Of a DNA stretch of 19,614 nucleotides, positions 9,301 to 17,800 are shown piece by piece; the stretch's first letter is position 1, and every line of letters begins with the position of its first letter. The stretch is from Pseudopedobacter sp045629485 (GTDB lineage Bacteria; Bacteroidota; Bacteroidia; Sphingobacteriales; Sphingobacteriaceae): contig JAZQRF010000301.1 in the NCBI GenBank assembly GCA_045629485.1, positions 1 to 19,614 on the forward strand, in the 5' to 3' direction. The notes under the pieces were generated by a model that did no database searches, was not told the origin of the DNA, and saw only the letters and a list, made by a program, of their open reading frames with translations. The position numbers were made by a program, and so were the translations under genes.

Positions 9301-9633
9301 AACCCGGGTGACATCACAGACATGCCTAGAGCATTATATAACGACGGCTATAATTGGTTGGGCTCTGACAGGTATATTGAAGAGGCTTCCTTTATTCGTT
9401 TAAGTTCTGCTACGTTAAATTACCGTCTCAATCAGAAATTGCTAAGCAGGTTAAATATCAATTCGGCTAATATTTACCTCACTGGATATAATTTAATGAC
9501 CTGGACAAATTATACCGGTCAAAATCCTGATGTCAGTATTGTAGGGAAGAACAGCCCCTTTGCTTATCCGGAAGATGGTGCGCTTACTCCCCCGTCAAGA
9601 ATGTATACTTTAGGTTTAACTGTTGGATTTTAA
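6334..9633 (+). CDS. susC: SusC/RagA-family TonB-linked outer-membrane transporter (pair 1)
   Basis: A 1099-residue SusC-like transporter that imports an oligomer captured by its SusD partner, using TonB energy. A Sec signal peptide (cleavage near AVAQ-Q, residue 25) leads into a carboxypeptidase-regulatory-like beta domain (about 27-105, GKVIDKLDKQPVVGASV). A TonB-box-like TVTVTA (113-118) follows. Then comes the plug domain (about 135-262) with QALQGRLSGV, IRIRGTSSI, PLIVLDG and the SusC signature VLKDAASTALWGGRAANGV. The rest is the 22-strand barrel, with a Ca-binding-like loop DVNYDGNID (913-921) and a C-terminal VGF that fits a BAM beta-signal. No STN domain is present. The ATG at 6334 lies 21 nt after the FAS1 gene, and the stop lies 10 nt before the SusD start, so it is co-transcribed with both. 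The family assignment is firm and the substrate unknown. Confidence 0.96.
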   Translation: MKFTKHLFLLLVLIICVCNLHAVAQQITIRGKVIDKLDKQPVVGASVTEVDKDKRTVAGVITDINGNFALRLSNPNNQISVSFIGYSAYNSGPLNNRTELNVALEYGSKELQTVTVTARKEINSVTDLPISERNNTRAIATISAEKLSEIPVASIDQALQGRLSGVDFGTTSGDPGAGMSIRIRGTSSISGSAQPLIVLDGMPYETEVPDDFNFGTADDQGYAQLLNIAPSDILEISVLKDAASTALWGGRAANGVLLITTKRGAKGKPAINYNYKGSLAYQPNPIPLLSGNQYSMLIPEEIMNSTGLPIDFLGNEGQNKAFQYDPLDAYYYYNYSNNTDWMSTITQTGVTHDQNVSISGGGEKTRYYSSLGYLSQTGTTIGTDLKRITAKINLDYIVSSKLRFRTDLTYTHVDNNLNYSGSLRSVALNKMPNMSPFEYNEKGDITGVYFSPESNIQGFYEGLDDGKIKGTVNPLAMANEGFSYLQGERITPRFNLSYDILPNKELYFTGDVMFDINNTKSKTFLPQIATGRPSSETTVNRASDADGDSYRVQTKLNLVYQPIQTEMHSLQNLVSFQTIDDRSNSYNAITANTASSYLQDPSVPSINFGSGLELKSTNGQSRTMGLVFQTQYQYMDRYILSLNARLDGNSKYGPDNRFGIFPGISARWRVSGEPFMKKFEGFLDDFSVRASYGSTPNAPGSNYAFYSTYSPFSWSYLGNAATSRSSMALTQLRWETVVGKNLGFNLWMFDSRVKIDAEIYQNTTKDMFFKDLRIPNINGFSDVDMNTGVMNNDGWELGVITVPYKDKTWNVSVEFNISRNANSIQSISEFYPRESVKGLPGLGNYKSYLIEGNPFGSYYGFRYKGVYATDEETIAKNAKGEPIIGPNGQIVHMVYNYPSIGYQFKAGDAIYEDVNYDGNIDEKDMVYLGNGLPKISGGFGGEVGYKGALRLRLFFSYRYKYDIVNKAQITTTNMYGVNNQSTAVLRRWRNPGDITDMPRALYNDGYNWLGSDRYIEEASFIRLSSATLNYRLNQKLLSRLNINSANIYLTGYNLMTWTNYTGQNPDVSIVGKNSPFAYPEDGALTPPSRMYTLGLTVGF

Positions 9634-9643
9634 TAAAGAAGTG

Positions 9644-11218
9644 ATGAATATCAATACAAAAGCAATAATAAGTAGGGTAGCCATTATTCTCATCATCCTT
9701 AGCTCCATAAGTTTTACATCATGTAAAAAATGGTTAGATCTGCAACCAGAGGATGGCCTGATTGAAAGTGATTACTGGAAAACTAAAGAGCAGCTGAAGG
9801 CTGCAGTTATGGGATGTTATGCCTCTATGCAGGATGGGAGCGCTATCCCCTTAACAAAATATCTATTTATGTGGGGAGAACTGCGAGCCGATATGGTGAA
9901 TATAGGTTTTGCTGTAGACGATAATACCGATCTGAATACACTTAATAATCTAAAGCGAGATCAATTATTTTTAATCCGTACAGAAATTGATGCGACTAAC
10001 AGTATCGCGAATTGGGAGGCAGTATACAAAACCATTAACTTATGTAATGATGTTATAAAAAATGCATCTCAGGTCTTAGAAACAGATAATACCATCACAC
10101 AAACACAGGTTAATCAATACCTGGCAGAAGCTTATGGTTTACGTGGCTTAATGTATTTTTATTTGCTAAGGACTTTTAAAGAGGTTCCTTTAAAGTTACA
10201 ACCCACTACATCTGATAAAGAATTGATCGCAATGCCAAAAAGTTCTGCAGAGGAAATTACGGCGTCAATCATCAATGACTTAAAATTTGCTGCTGAAAAC
10301 GGCGCAACATCTTATCCCTCTATGGCAGAAGACAGGGGACGGGTAAACAGCTACACAGCTTATACAATTTTAGCTGATGTTTACTTATGGAACGAAAATT
10401 ATCAGGAATGTTTGGATGCCTGTGCAAAAGTAAAAGAATCCGGTCGTTATAGGTTGTTGCCAAAAGGTATAGAACAATCTGCTTTTGCTTACAATGTTTT
10501 TTTTAACAAAAATTCGATTGAAAGCATCTTCGAAATCCAGTTCGATCTTCAAAAAAGGAACCCATTTTGGAATATGTTTGGCTCCACATCCAAGGAATTT
10601 CAAACGTCAGACTATATTATTGAAGGAGGGCTTTACGGGATAGACTTTAATGATGTGAACAACAGAGATATTCGTGGAAATGGTACATCGTATAATGAAG
10701 GGGGTGGTAATATTATAAAATTTACTCAAGGCAGGACGGACGCAACTTCTATAAGTAACTGGATAGTTTACAGATATGCAGATATTTTACTAATGGAAGC
10801 TGAGGCGCTTACCTGGCTAGCTCCCGGGAATGCAGATAATGAGACAAAGGCTTTGGTAATTGTTAATAATTTAAGGGACGTAAGAAATGCATTACCATCT
10901 ACCACTAACGGCCCAATAGAAATACCAATTGCCGGAACGGGAGAAACACAAAAAATTTCTGATTTAATTTTAGAAGAACGATCCCGTGAGTTTGCTTTTG
11001 AAGGAAAAAGATGGTTTGATGTTTTAAGACATGCAAAACGTGGAGAATATGCCGGAGATAATATTGATATTATAACTTCCATAGGTTCTGCAAACGCACT
11101 TCCAAGTAAGCAACAAACTGTAATTAATAAATATAAAGATCGGCGTAGCCATTACCTGCCAATATATTTTACAGAATTACAAACCAATAAAGCTTTAGTA
11201 CAAAACTCATTTTATTAA
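9644..11218 (+). CDS. susD: SusD/RagB-family outer-membrane binding lipoprotein (pair 1)
   Basis: A 524-residue surface lipoprotein that acts as the lid over the preceding SusC and binds the ligand. The ATG at 9644 gives a signal peptide with lipobox ISFTSC (Cys27); an in-frame TTG at 9623 overlaps the end of susC and is less likely. AAAGAAG sits just upstream. After the Cys comes KKWLDLQPED, a start seen in many SusD proteins. Family motifs are AEAYGLRGLMYFYLL (161-175) in the TPR-like core, YRYADILLMEAEAL (376-389) and EERSREFAFEGKRWFDVLRH (444-463). Length and motif order are normal and the protein looks intact. It pairs with the transporter 10 nt upstream. The substrate cannot be inferred from the protein alone. 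Confidence 0.96.
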   Translation: MNINTKAIISRVAIILIILSSISFTSCKKWLDLQPEDGLIESDYWKTKEQLKAAVMGCYASMQDGSAIPLTKYLFMWGELRADMVNIGFAVDDNTDLNTLNNLKRDQLFLIRTEIDATNSIANWEAVYKTINLCNDVIKNASQVLETDNTITQTQVNQYLAEAYGLRGLMYFYLLRTFKEVPLKLQPTTSDKELIAMPKSSAEEITASIINDLKFAAENGATSYPSMAEDRGRVNSYTAYTILADVYLWNENYQECLDACAKVKESGRYRLLPKGIEQSAFAYNVFFNKNSIESIFEIQFDLQKRNPFWNMFGSTSKEFQTSDYIIEGGLYGIDFNDVNNRDIRGNGTSYNEGGGNIIKFTQGRTDATSISNWIVYRYADILLMEAEALTWLAPGNADNETKALVIVNNLRDVRNALPSTTNGPIEIPIAGTGETQKISDLILEERSREFAFEGKRWFDVLRHAKRGEYAGDNIDIITSIGSANALPSKQQTVINKYKDRRSHYLPIYFTELQTNKALVQNSFY

Positions 11219-11237
11219 AAACATAATTAACTGTATA

Positions 11238-12995
11238 ATGAAAAAAAGAATAACAATACAAGCGGCATGGATATCGGTGTGTATCCTGTTGTTTACATTA
11301 AGTTCTTGCAGAAAATCAAATCTTGTGCTCACAGCCACAGATGCAGTGAATATGACCAGCTACCTGGGCAATCATCCCGAAAAATTCTCGGAGTTAAGTA
11401 AAGTCCTCGAAAAATCGGGCACCGCGTCCTTTTTAGATGCCTATGGTAGTTATACATTTTTTGCTCCAGACAACAATGCTATTAAAGCCTACCTCGATAA
11501 GCAAGGTAAAAACAGCATTGATGAGATTGAAAAGGAGCAGTGGATAAATTTTGTGAGATTTCATTTATTAGAAGATTCTATTCCAACATCCCGTTTTACA
11601 GATGGAAAGTTGAAAACTCTTACCATGTTCGGGCAGTATCTGGTTACGGGCTCAGAGAGTATAGCAGGTGTTACAAAAGTGAGAGTTAACAGACAGGCCA
11701 ATATTATACAGCCCAATATTTCTGTGGGTAACGGTTTAATACATGTAATAGATGCTCCTTTAGAGCCAGCAACTTTAACTGTTGCACAGCTGCTAAAACA
11801 GGACAATAATTATTCGATATTTACAGAAGCCCTGGAAACTACAGGGCTTTATGCAAGGCTTGATAAACTGCCTGCGAAAAATACTGTAGAGGCAGAAAAG
11901 TGGTTAACCGTTATTGCCGAAACCAATGATGTTTTTAAAGCTGCTGGTATTGAGTCTTATTTAGAACTGAAAAACAAAATATCTCCAGGCGATGACAATG
12001 TAACCTCTGGTGAAAATAAATTGAACTTATTTATGAGGTATCATATTTTATATGAAGCTAAATACCTTGCCGATATCATTAGTGCCAGTGCCCATAATAC
12101 ACTTGCCCCTCTGGAAGTATTAACTTCCAAATTGTCGGGAGGGAAAGTACTAATTAATGATGATATTTTTAATGGTATTTACGAACCAGGATTTGAATTA
12201 TTAAGAAATGTAAGTGATCTATCTGCAAATAATGGTGTCATTCATCAGGCAGAAAAACATTTTGAAATTAAGTTAAGGTCACCATTTAGAGTTGATTTTG
12301 ACGTATGTACTTTCCCTGAAATGTTAAAAAACTCGGAGTTTTATGGTAAAAAGGATTATACTTTTAGCAGTGCACAGGCCAGTAATTTATCAGAATTGAG
12401 ATTCTCCTCTACTATGGGGAATGATAATAATAACAACCTGATCTACCGTTATGGAACGTCGGCAGGTACATCTAAAACTTCTGTAAATACCGATGTCTTA
12501 GTAGTACCATTAGACCCTGCAGGTGCCAACGGGAGACCAAAATGGGCCGAATTTAAAACTCCGCTACTTGTAAAAGGAAAATATAAAGTTTGGATTGGCT
12601 ATTACACTCAAGCTCAAAGCAGCAGTAACGGAGGTTCTAATATTATTGCTCAGGCATCAATAGGGGCCGAAAACAGTACAGAAAGGACCTTGTTGAGCAA
12701 TTCGAGAACCATAAGTTTTAACACAAAAAGACCAGGCCAACCGGCAGATGTAGAAGAAGCAATTGGGTGGAAAATTTATACTGAGCCAAATTCAGGTTCT
12801 CAGGTTGCCAGATTAATGGGTACTGCAGATATTCCGCAAACAGGTAGATATTGGTTAAGATTAGAAGCTATTGGTGTTGGTAGCAATGGTGCTCAAAACA
12901 CCAATAATATAGATTTGATCCAATTTATCCCTCTGGGAGAGGATCAGCAATACCCAAGATTTAAACCTTCTGGGGAACTAATTCCTAGACCTTAA
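11238..12995 (+). CDS. Two-repeat FAS1 lipoprotein with C-terminal putative carbohydrate-binding-like domain
   Basis: 585 residues, 19 nt after susD. The signal peptide ends in lipobox TLSSC (Cys24). FAS1 unit 1 (about 38-178) has TFFAPDNNAI (73-82) and NGLIHVIDAPLEP (165-177). FAS1 unit 2 (about 182-345) has a degenerate first motif, WLTVIAETNDVF (222-233), and NNGVIHQAEKHFEI (331-344). Residues from about 350 to 585 form a different, beta-rich domain. Its pattern GKYKVWIGYYTQ, then GRYWLRLEAIG, then NNIDLIQFIPL recalls CBM6/CBM35-type beta-sandwich modules, with the usual NID-x-I-x-F closing strand. That match is from pattern only. The gene sits where SusE/SusF-type surface glycan-binding proteins normally follow SusD, so a surface ligand-binding role is likely. 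The FAS1 call is firm; the CBM-like call is tentative. Confidence 0.85.
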   Translation: MKKRITIQAAWISVCILLFTLSSCRKSNLVLTATDAVNMTSYLGNHPEKFSELSKVLEKSGTASFLDAYGSYTFFAPDNNAIKAYLDKQGKNSIDEIEKEQWINFVRFHLLEDSIPTSRFTDGKLKTLTMFGQYLVTGSESIAGVTKVRVNRQANIIQPNISVGNGLIHVIDAPLEPATLTVAQLLKQDNNYSIFTEALETTGLYARLDKLPAKNTVEAEKWLTVIAETNDVFKAAGIESYLELKNKISPGDDNVTSGENKLNLFMRYHILYEAKYLADIISASAHNTLAPLEVLTSKLSGGKVLINDDIFNGIYEPGFELLRNVSDLSANNGVIHQAEKHFEIKLRSPFRVDFDVCTFPEMLKNSEFYGKKDYTFSSAQASNLSELRFSSTMGNDNNNNLIYRYGTSAGTSKTSVNTDVLVVPLDPAGANGRPKWAEFKTPLLVKGKYKVWIGYYTQAQSSSNGGSNIIAQASIGAENSTERTLLSNSRTISFNTKRPGQPADVEEAIGWKIYTEPNSGSQVARLMGTADIPQTGRYWLRLEAIGVGSNGAQNTNNIDLIQFIPLGEDQQYPRFKPSGELIPRP

Positions 12996-13031
12996 AATTT
13001 AATTGTAAGGAATAAAAAATTGAAACTTTAT

Positions 13032-13058
13032 CCACTCTGCTCATTAACTGCAGAGTGG
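13032..13058 (+). terminator. Perfect 9-bp inverted repeat (mRNA hairpin), possible attenuator or processing element
   Basis: CCACTCTGC (13032-13040) and GCAGAGTGG (13050-13058) are exact reverse complements around the 9-nt loop TCATTAACT. This GC-rich stem stands out in an AT-rich 98-nt gap, the largest between complete genes of the operon, 36 nt after one FAS1 stop and 35 nt before the next ATG. No T-run follows (the next bases are TATAATCAATAA), so a classical intrinsic terminator is not supported. A partial terminator, or a hairpin that protects the upstream mRNA 3' end, fits better. Confidence 0.5.
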
Positions 13059-13093
13059 TATAATCAATAACAATCCTTATAAAACATGCTCAT

Positions 13094-14572
13094 ATGAATA
13101 AGAAAATTTATAAGTATTCAATTTGTGTTATAGCTATTTGCATTACACTACTGTCGGCTTGCCAGGATCCCTGGAAAGAACAGGGAAATATGCAGCTTCA
13201 ATCCAGTAAGACACTTTTAGAAGAAATATCTTCCAATCCGGATTTAGCTACTTTTTATAACTTGTTAAAGAAATCAGGTGTAAATAAAAGATTGGAAGAG
13301 TCGAGATCGTTTACAGTTTGGGCCCCAAATAATGCCTCTTTAAATGGGTTAAGTCAGGATATAATAAATGATGAGGAGCAACTCATCACATTTATAGAAA
13401 ATCATATTGCTTACCAGTCTTATTTTACCAAAGAAGCCGGAGCAAATGGAGTCTATTCCCGCTCTCTTAATGGAAAGAAACAATTGTTTACCAAAACAGG
13501 TTTTGATGAGATAACCATTCTGTCTGCAGACAATTATTTCAAAAATGGGGTGCTGCATGTTCTGGATGGTTATGTAACTCCTAAACAAAATGCTTATGAA
13601 TATCTCTTGTCTTTACATAACAAGCAATCAGAATTTATAGAATCTCTTAATTACATAGGGTTAGATACCTCTAATGCAGTTATTTTATACTACGATCCCA
13701 TAACGAATCAGCCGGTTTACCAGGAGGGAACTACTTTTCCTATACAACGAAACAGGCTTTTTGAAAAAGTTTCTAATATCGCTTCAGAAGATAGTTTAAT
13801 CACCTATGTTATTCTTAATGATAGTGCTTTTGATTTTGAAGCTAATGCATTAAAATCATTTAACCATTTTTCGACACAGGAAGCTACAGATAGTTTATCA
13901 AAATGGCATGCAATCAAAGATTTAGTGGTGAATGGACTCCACCAGGGGGCGGATCTAAATAATTTGGTAAGTGTAACAGGGGTTAAGTTTGGAATTAGCC
14001 CTAATGATATCGTTGAAACAAAAAAATTAAGTAACGGAATAGCGTATATAGTAAGTAAGATTAACTATACTCTATTGGAAAACAAAATTCCCTCGGTTAT
14101 AATAGAAGGGGTGATGATAGATTCCTTGTATCTTCCATCTTCTCCACGTGTTAAAACCTTAAAAGACTTCCAACAGGTAATCTATAAACAATTAGAAACA
14201 TCAACTATTACAAGCTCTCCCAATCCTTTATTTTATTTCAGGTACAGGGCCAGCACTTACTCTGGTAAATATATGATTTATGCAAGAGCCAGAAATACGG
14301 TGTTAACAGTGCCTTTCTCTATGGCTGTAGGTATTGCCGCAAGAAGAGATTACACCAAAGATGAAGTAGCTGCATTTGAAAAGTCTAACTATTTTTCTAT
14401 TCCGGTATTTGAGGAGGAGGACCCTACCACATTAAATGAAATACCAGTTAGCGTAGTTACTATTGGAAATGCAGGTAATAAGTATGTATACTTATTTTCA
14501 TCTGCAGGGGCAACTTCTACATTGCCTACAGCATTGGCGTTAAATTATTTAAGACTAGTACCTGTTAATTAA
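13094..14572 (+). CDS. FAS1-domain lipoprotein with C-terminal beta domain
   Basis: 492 residues. The ATG at 13094 gives a signal peptide with lipobox TLLSAC (Cys23). FAS1 unit 1 (about 38-165) is clear, with FTVWAPNNASL (73-83) and NGVLHVLDGYVTP (151-163). A second, more divergent unit (about 170-327) keeps a weak first strand (ITYVILNDSAF) and a good last one, NGIAYIVSKINYTL (314-327). Residues 328-492 form a separate beta-rich tail (FYFRYRAST, YMIYARARN, LALNYLRLVPVN) whose layout resembles that of the preceding FAS1 gene, suggesting an analogous binding module; I do not recognise its family. The gene precedes the second susC by 27 nt, and the hairpin 35 nt upstream could set its level apart from the genes before it. 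It is probably a surface binding partner of transporter pair 2, mirroring the FAS1 gene before pair 1. Confidence 0.82.
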   Translation: MNKKIYKYSICVIAICITLLSACQDPWKEQGNMQLQSSKTLLEEISSNPDLATFYNLLKKSGVNKRLEESRSFTVWAPNNASLNGLSQDIINDEEQLITFIENHIAYQSYFTKEAGANGVYSRSLNGKKQLFTKTGFDEITILSADNYFKNGVLHVLDGYVTPKQNAYEYLLSLHNKQSEFIESLNYIGLDTSNAVILYYDPITNQPVYQEGTTFPIQRNRLFEKVSNIASEDSLITYVILNDSAFDFEANALKSFNHFSTQEATDSLSKWHAIKDLVVNGLHQGADLNNLVSVTGVKFGISPNDIVETKKLSNGIAYIVSKINYTLLENKIPSVIIEGVMIDSLYLPSSPRVKTLKDFQQVIYKQLETSTITSSPNPLFYFRYRASTYSGKYMIYARARNTVLTVPFSMAVGIAARRDYTKDEVAAFEKSNYFSIPVFEEEDPTTLNEIPVSVVTIGNAGNKYVYLFSSAGATSTLPTALALNYLRLVPVN

Positions 14573-14599
14573 TATAAAGAAGAAATAACTTTTGATGCT

Positions 14600-17500
14600 A
14601 TGCTATTAAAATATAAATCGGTTATTAAAGTGCTGATTCCTGGTTTGCTAACCGCGTTGCCGGCTGTTAGTTTTTGCCAAACTGATACCTTAGTAAAACC
14701 TGCAACAACCATAAGTAAAAATATAATTCAAATTACAGGTATAATTAAGGATGCGGCTACACAATTGCCTATACCCGGTGCCAATATTGCAGTAAATGCA
14801 ATAGCCGCTACAATTTCCGATGAGAACGGTAATTTCAAGATCAATATCCCATCAAAAGAATATGCTTTACTTGTTTCTGCTGCTGGTTACACTACAAAAG
14901 AGGTTGCGCTTAGAGGGTTAAACACCGTAAGTGTTGCTTTATTTGAAGATGGCTATACTTCGGCATATGATAGAGTGTTAATGCCATTTGGAGAGCAATT
15001 TAAAAATAGTGTGCCTTACTCTGTGGTATCTGTAGATACTAAAGGTGCCTGGGGAAGGGTTAATGAAACTACAGACAGTTATTTACAGGGAAAAGTGTCG
15101 GGCTTAGAGAGCGTGAGGAAATCTGGTTCTCCGGAAATTGGGGCTAATATGTACATCAGGGGGTATAATAGTTTATATGCTGGAAGCCAGCCTCTTGTTA
15201 TTGTAGACGGAGTTATCTATGATACGAAATCTTACGGAGCTTCATTAATTTCCGGTTATGAAAACAACCCTTTAAGTTATATTGATATTAAAGATATAGA
15301 TAACATTACTGTAATAAAAGATGCTGCTTCTATTTATGGAACACGTGGGTCTAATGGGGTAATATTAATCACTACGGCAAAGGCCAAAGATGTGGCTACC
15401 AGGTTAAACTTTGGCGCCTTTGGCGGTTACAATATTGCCGGAGATAACTTGCCCGTACTCGGGGCAGATGACTATAGATTTTACCTTTCGGATATTTTAA
15501 AAACAAAAGGTTTAACTCAACAGGAGATTAACAATCTGCCTTATATGTCTAACCAGGTCACACCAGAATACTATAATTTTCATCAGCAAACCAACTGGCA
15601 GGATGTGGTGAGTGATAATGCCTCTTCCCAAAACTACTATTTAAAAGTTACTGGCGGGGATGACATCGCAACGTATGCTTTATCTTTGGGATATTTATCT
15701 AATGAGGGTACAATTGCCAGAAATAAACTCAATCGGTATCAAACAAGATTCAATGCTGATTTAAATCTGACTAAAAAATTAAAAGGGCAAGTAAATCTGT
15801 CTTTTTCCAGAAATGAAAGGAACATCAATCATCAGGGATTAGATTCTAGGCTCTCGCCCTTATTTACAGCTTTAGTAAAAGCTCCATTTTTAGCTCCAAG
15901 CATCATCAACGAGAGTAATGTTGCTTCTCCGAATTTATCAGATACCGATGTGTTTGGAATAAGCAATCCTGCTGCTCAGATTTCCAATTCAATGATCAAT
16001 AAAGTAAACGGATACCGCTTTGTTGCAGGTGTAGGTCTTAACTATATTTTTAACAAAGAGTTTGAGCTCAGCAGCCGCTTTGGATTAACTTTCGATAAAA
16101 ATCGCGAAAATTTGTTTGTCCCGCAAATAGGCATTGCGCCTGTTAAACTTGATACAGAAATTGGCTATAACCAAACGCTTGCGAGCGTACAACGCCTATT
16201 CTCAATTTATAACGATACGTATCTTACCTACCGGAAAGACTTTACCGGTAATCATAAGATTATTACAAATTTAGGCTTTAGGTATAACAGCAATAAGACT
16301 GAATATGATACGGGTCTTTCCTATAATACAGCAAGTGATGATTTTGTAACATTAAATGCTGGCCAGGGCAGTCTTCGTGTGGTTGGCGGGTCTTTAGGTA
16401 AATGGAATTGGTTAAACACCTATGCCAATATTAATTATTCTGCAAAAGATAAATACTTTTTTAGCTTTAATGTAGCTGCAGATGCTTCTTCCAGGTTTGG
16501 CGCAGAGATAAAGGACGCTCTAACTATAAACAAGGTAAAGTACGCGGTTTTACCATCTTTATCTGCTGCATGGCTTATATCCTCAGAAGATTTTTTGGCT
16601 AATAATAATTTTATAGAAAGCCTTAAGCTGAGAGCAAGTTATGGCCTGGTTGGAAATGATGATTTGGGAAATTATACTTCAAGAAGTTATTACTCTTCCC
16701 AGAATTTTTTAGGCAGACAAGGTTTGTTAAGAGGTAATATCGCCAATCCCGAGATAAAATGGGAAACCAATACAAAGTTCAACTTAGGTGTAGATGCTTC
16801 GGTATTGAGCGAGAGATTGAGTTTTAGCTTAGATTTTTACCATCATCGAATTAATGATCTGATAGTTTATGAGCCATTGCTTGCGCCAACAGGTTTTGAT
16901 TTTATTATCACCAATACGGGTGCAATGAAAAATATGGGTGCAGAGGCTGCGGTAAATGGCAGACTATTAAATAGAAAAGATGTAAAATGGGATTTAGGTT
17001 TTACCCTATCAAAGAACAGAAACGAGGTAACAAAACTCCCATCAGGTGAAGATATTTTAACAGACTTTGCCTGGGCAACTATCCTTACAAGAGTTGGTGA
17101 AACCTCAAATTTATTTTACGGCTACAAAACTAATGGGATTTATACCTCCGATTTGGAAGCAGCCAATTCTGGTATAAGTAACACCATTACCGATAACAAT
17201 TTTCCTGTAAGAGGCGGTGATGTGAAATTTGTTGATACCAATAATGATAACATTATTGATGAAAAAGACCGGCAGGTAATTGGAGATCCTAATCCGGATT
17301 TCGTGGGTTCTGTATTCAACAATGTTTCCTATAAAAGATGGACATTAAATACGCTTTTCACATTTAGCCTGGGTAACGATATTTATAATGGCATCAGAGC
17401 GAACATAGAATCTATGAGCAACTATAACAACCAGTCTGTTAATGCGCTTAACCGGTGGCATGTAGATGGACAGCAAACGAATATGCCGCGGGCCGAGTGG

Positions 17501-17782
17501 GGAGATCCTATGCAAAACAGTCGTTTTTCTGATAGATGGATAGAAGATGGTTCTTACCTAAGACTCAGGACAATTGCTTTAAATTATGATATCCCTTTAA
17601 AAATTGCTGTCATCAGAAATGCATCGGTATACGCAATGGCGAATAATCTCTTTACACTTACAGATTATTTAGGTTTCGACCCCGAGTTTAGTGCAGGAAC
17701 AAGTATGTTTTCAAGAGGAACAGATATTGGATTAAATCCTCAGTATAAATCTGTTCAAATAGGATTAAGAATTGGTCTATAA
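14600..17782 (+). CDS. susC: SusC/RagA-family TonB-linked outer-membrane transporter (pair 2)
   Basis: A 1060-residue SusC-like transporter. After the signal peptide (cleavage probably near VSFC-Q, residue 26) comes a carboxypeptidase-regulatory-like domain (about 44-115, TGIIKDAATQLPIPGANI). The plug (about 135-262) has DSYLQGKVSGLESV, MYIRGYNSL, PLVIVDGVIYD and VIKDAASIYGTRGSNGVILITT. A beta-barrel follows, with the acidic loop DTNNDNIID (879-887) and a C-terminal IGL. It differs strongly from the first SusC in plug and barrel, so it is not a recent duplicate. The usual hydrophobic TonB-box stretch before the plug is replaced by YDRVLMPFGEQFK (123-135). The stop is 18 nt before its susD, so the pair is translationally close. 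The family is certain; a different ligand from pair 1 is inferred. Confidence 0.95.
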   Translation: MLLKYKSVIKVLIPGLLTALPAVSFCQTDTLVKPATTISKNIIQITGIIKDAATQLPIPGANIAVNAIAATISDENGNFKINIPSKEYALLVSAAGYTTKEVALRGLNTVSVALFEDGYTSAYDRVLMPFGEQFKNSVPYSVVSVDTKGAWGRVNETTDSYLQGKVSGLESVRKSGSPEIGANMYIRGYNSLYAGSQPLVIVDGVIYDTKSYGASLISGYENNPLSYIDIKDIDNITVIKDAASIYGTRGSNGVILITTAKAKDVATRLNFGAFGGYNIAGDNLPVLGADDYRFYLSDILKTKGLTQQEINNLPYMSNQVTPEYYNFHQQTNWQDVVSDNASSQNYYLKVTGGDDIATYALSLGYLSNEGTIARNKLNRYQTRFNADLNLTKKLKGQVNLSFSRNERNINHQGLDSRLSPLFTALVKAPFLAPSIINESNVASPNLSDTDVFGISNPAAQISNSMINKVNGYRFVAGVGLNYIFNKEFELSSRFGLTFDKNRENLFVPQIGIAPVKLDTEIGYNQTLASVQRLFSIYNDTYLTYRKDFTGNHKIITNLGFRYNSNKTEYDTGLSYNTASDDFVTLNAGQGSLRVVGGSLGKWNWLNTYANINYSAKDKYFFSFNVAADASSRFGAEIKDALTINKVKYAVLPSLSAAWLISSEDFLANNNFIESLKLRASYGLVGNDDLGNYTSRSYYSSQNFLGRQGLLRGNIANPEIKWETNTKFNLGVDASVLSERLSFSLDFYHHRINDLIVYEPLLAPTGFDFIITNTGAMKNMGAEAAVNGRLLNRKDVKWDLGFTLSKNRNEVTKLPSGEDILTDFAWATILTRVGETSNLFYGYKTNGIYTSDLEAANSGISNTITDNNFPVRGGDVKFVDTNNDNIIDEKDRQVIGDPNPDFVGSVFNNVSYKRWTLNTLFTFSLGNDIYNGIRANIESMSNYNNQSVNALNRWHVDGQQTNMPRAEWGDPMQNSRFSDRWIEDGSYLRLRTIALNYDIPLKIAVIRNASVYAMANNLFTLTDYLGFDPEFSAGTSMFSRGTDIGLNPQYKSVQIGLRIGL

Positions 17783-17800
17783 TCAAAATAGGATAATATA

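Noticed and set aside
6334..9633. Sigma/anti-sigma type control through an N-terminal STN domain in SusC
   Set aside because: Both SusC proteins pass directly from the signal peptide (or a short linker) to the carboxypeptidase-regulatory-like domain, and no FecI/FecR-like genes are in the window.
9623..9643. TTG at 9623 as the start of the first susD, overlapping susC
   Set aside because: ATG at 9644 gives a standard lipoprotein signal peptide with AAAGAAG just upstream; the longer form would put acidic residues ahead of the signal.
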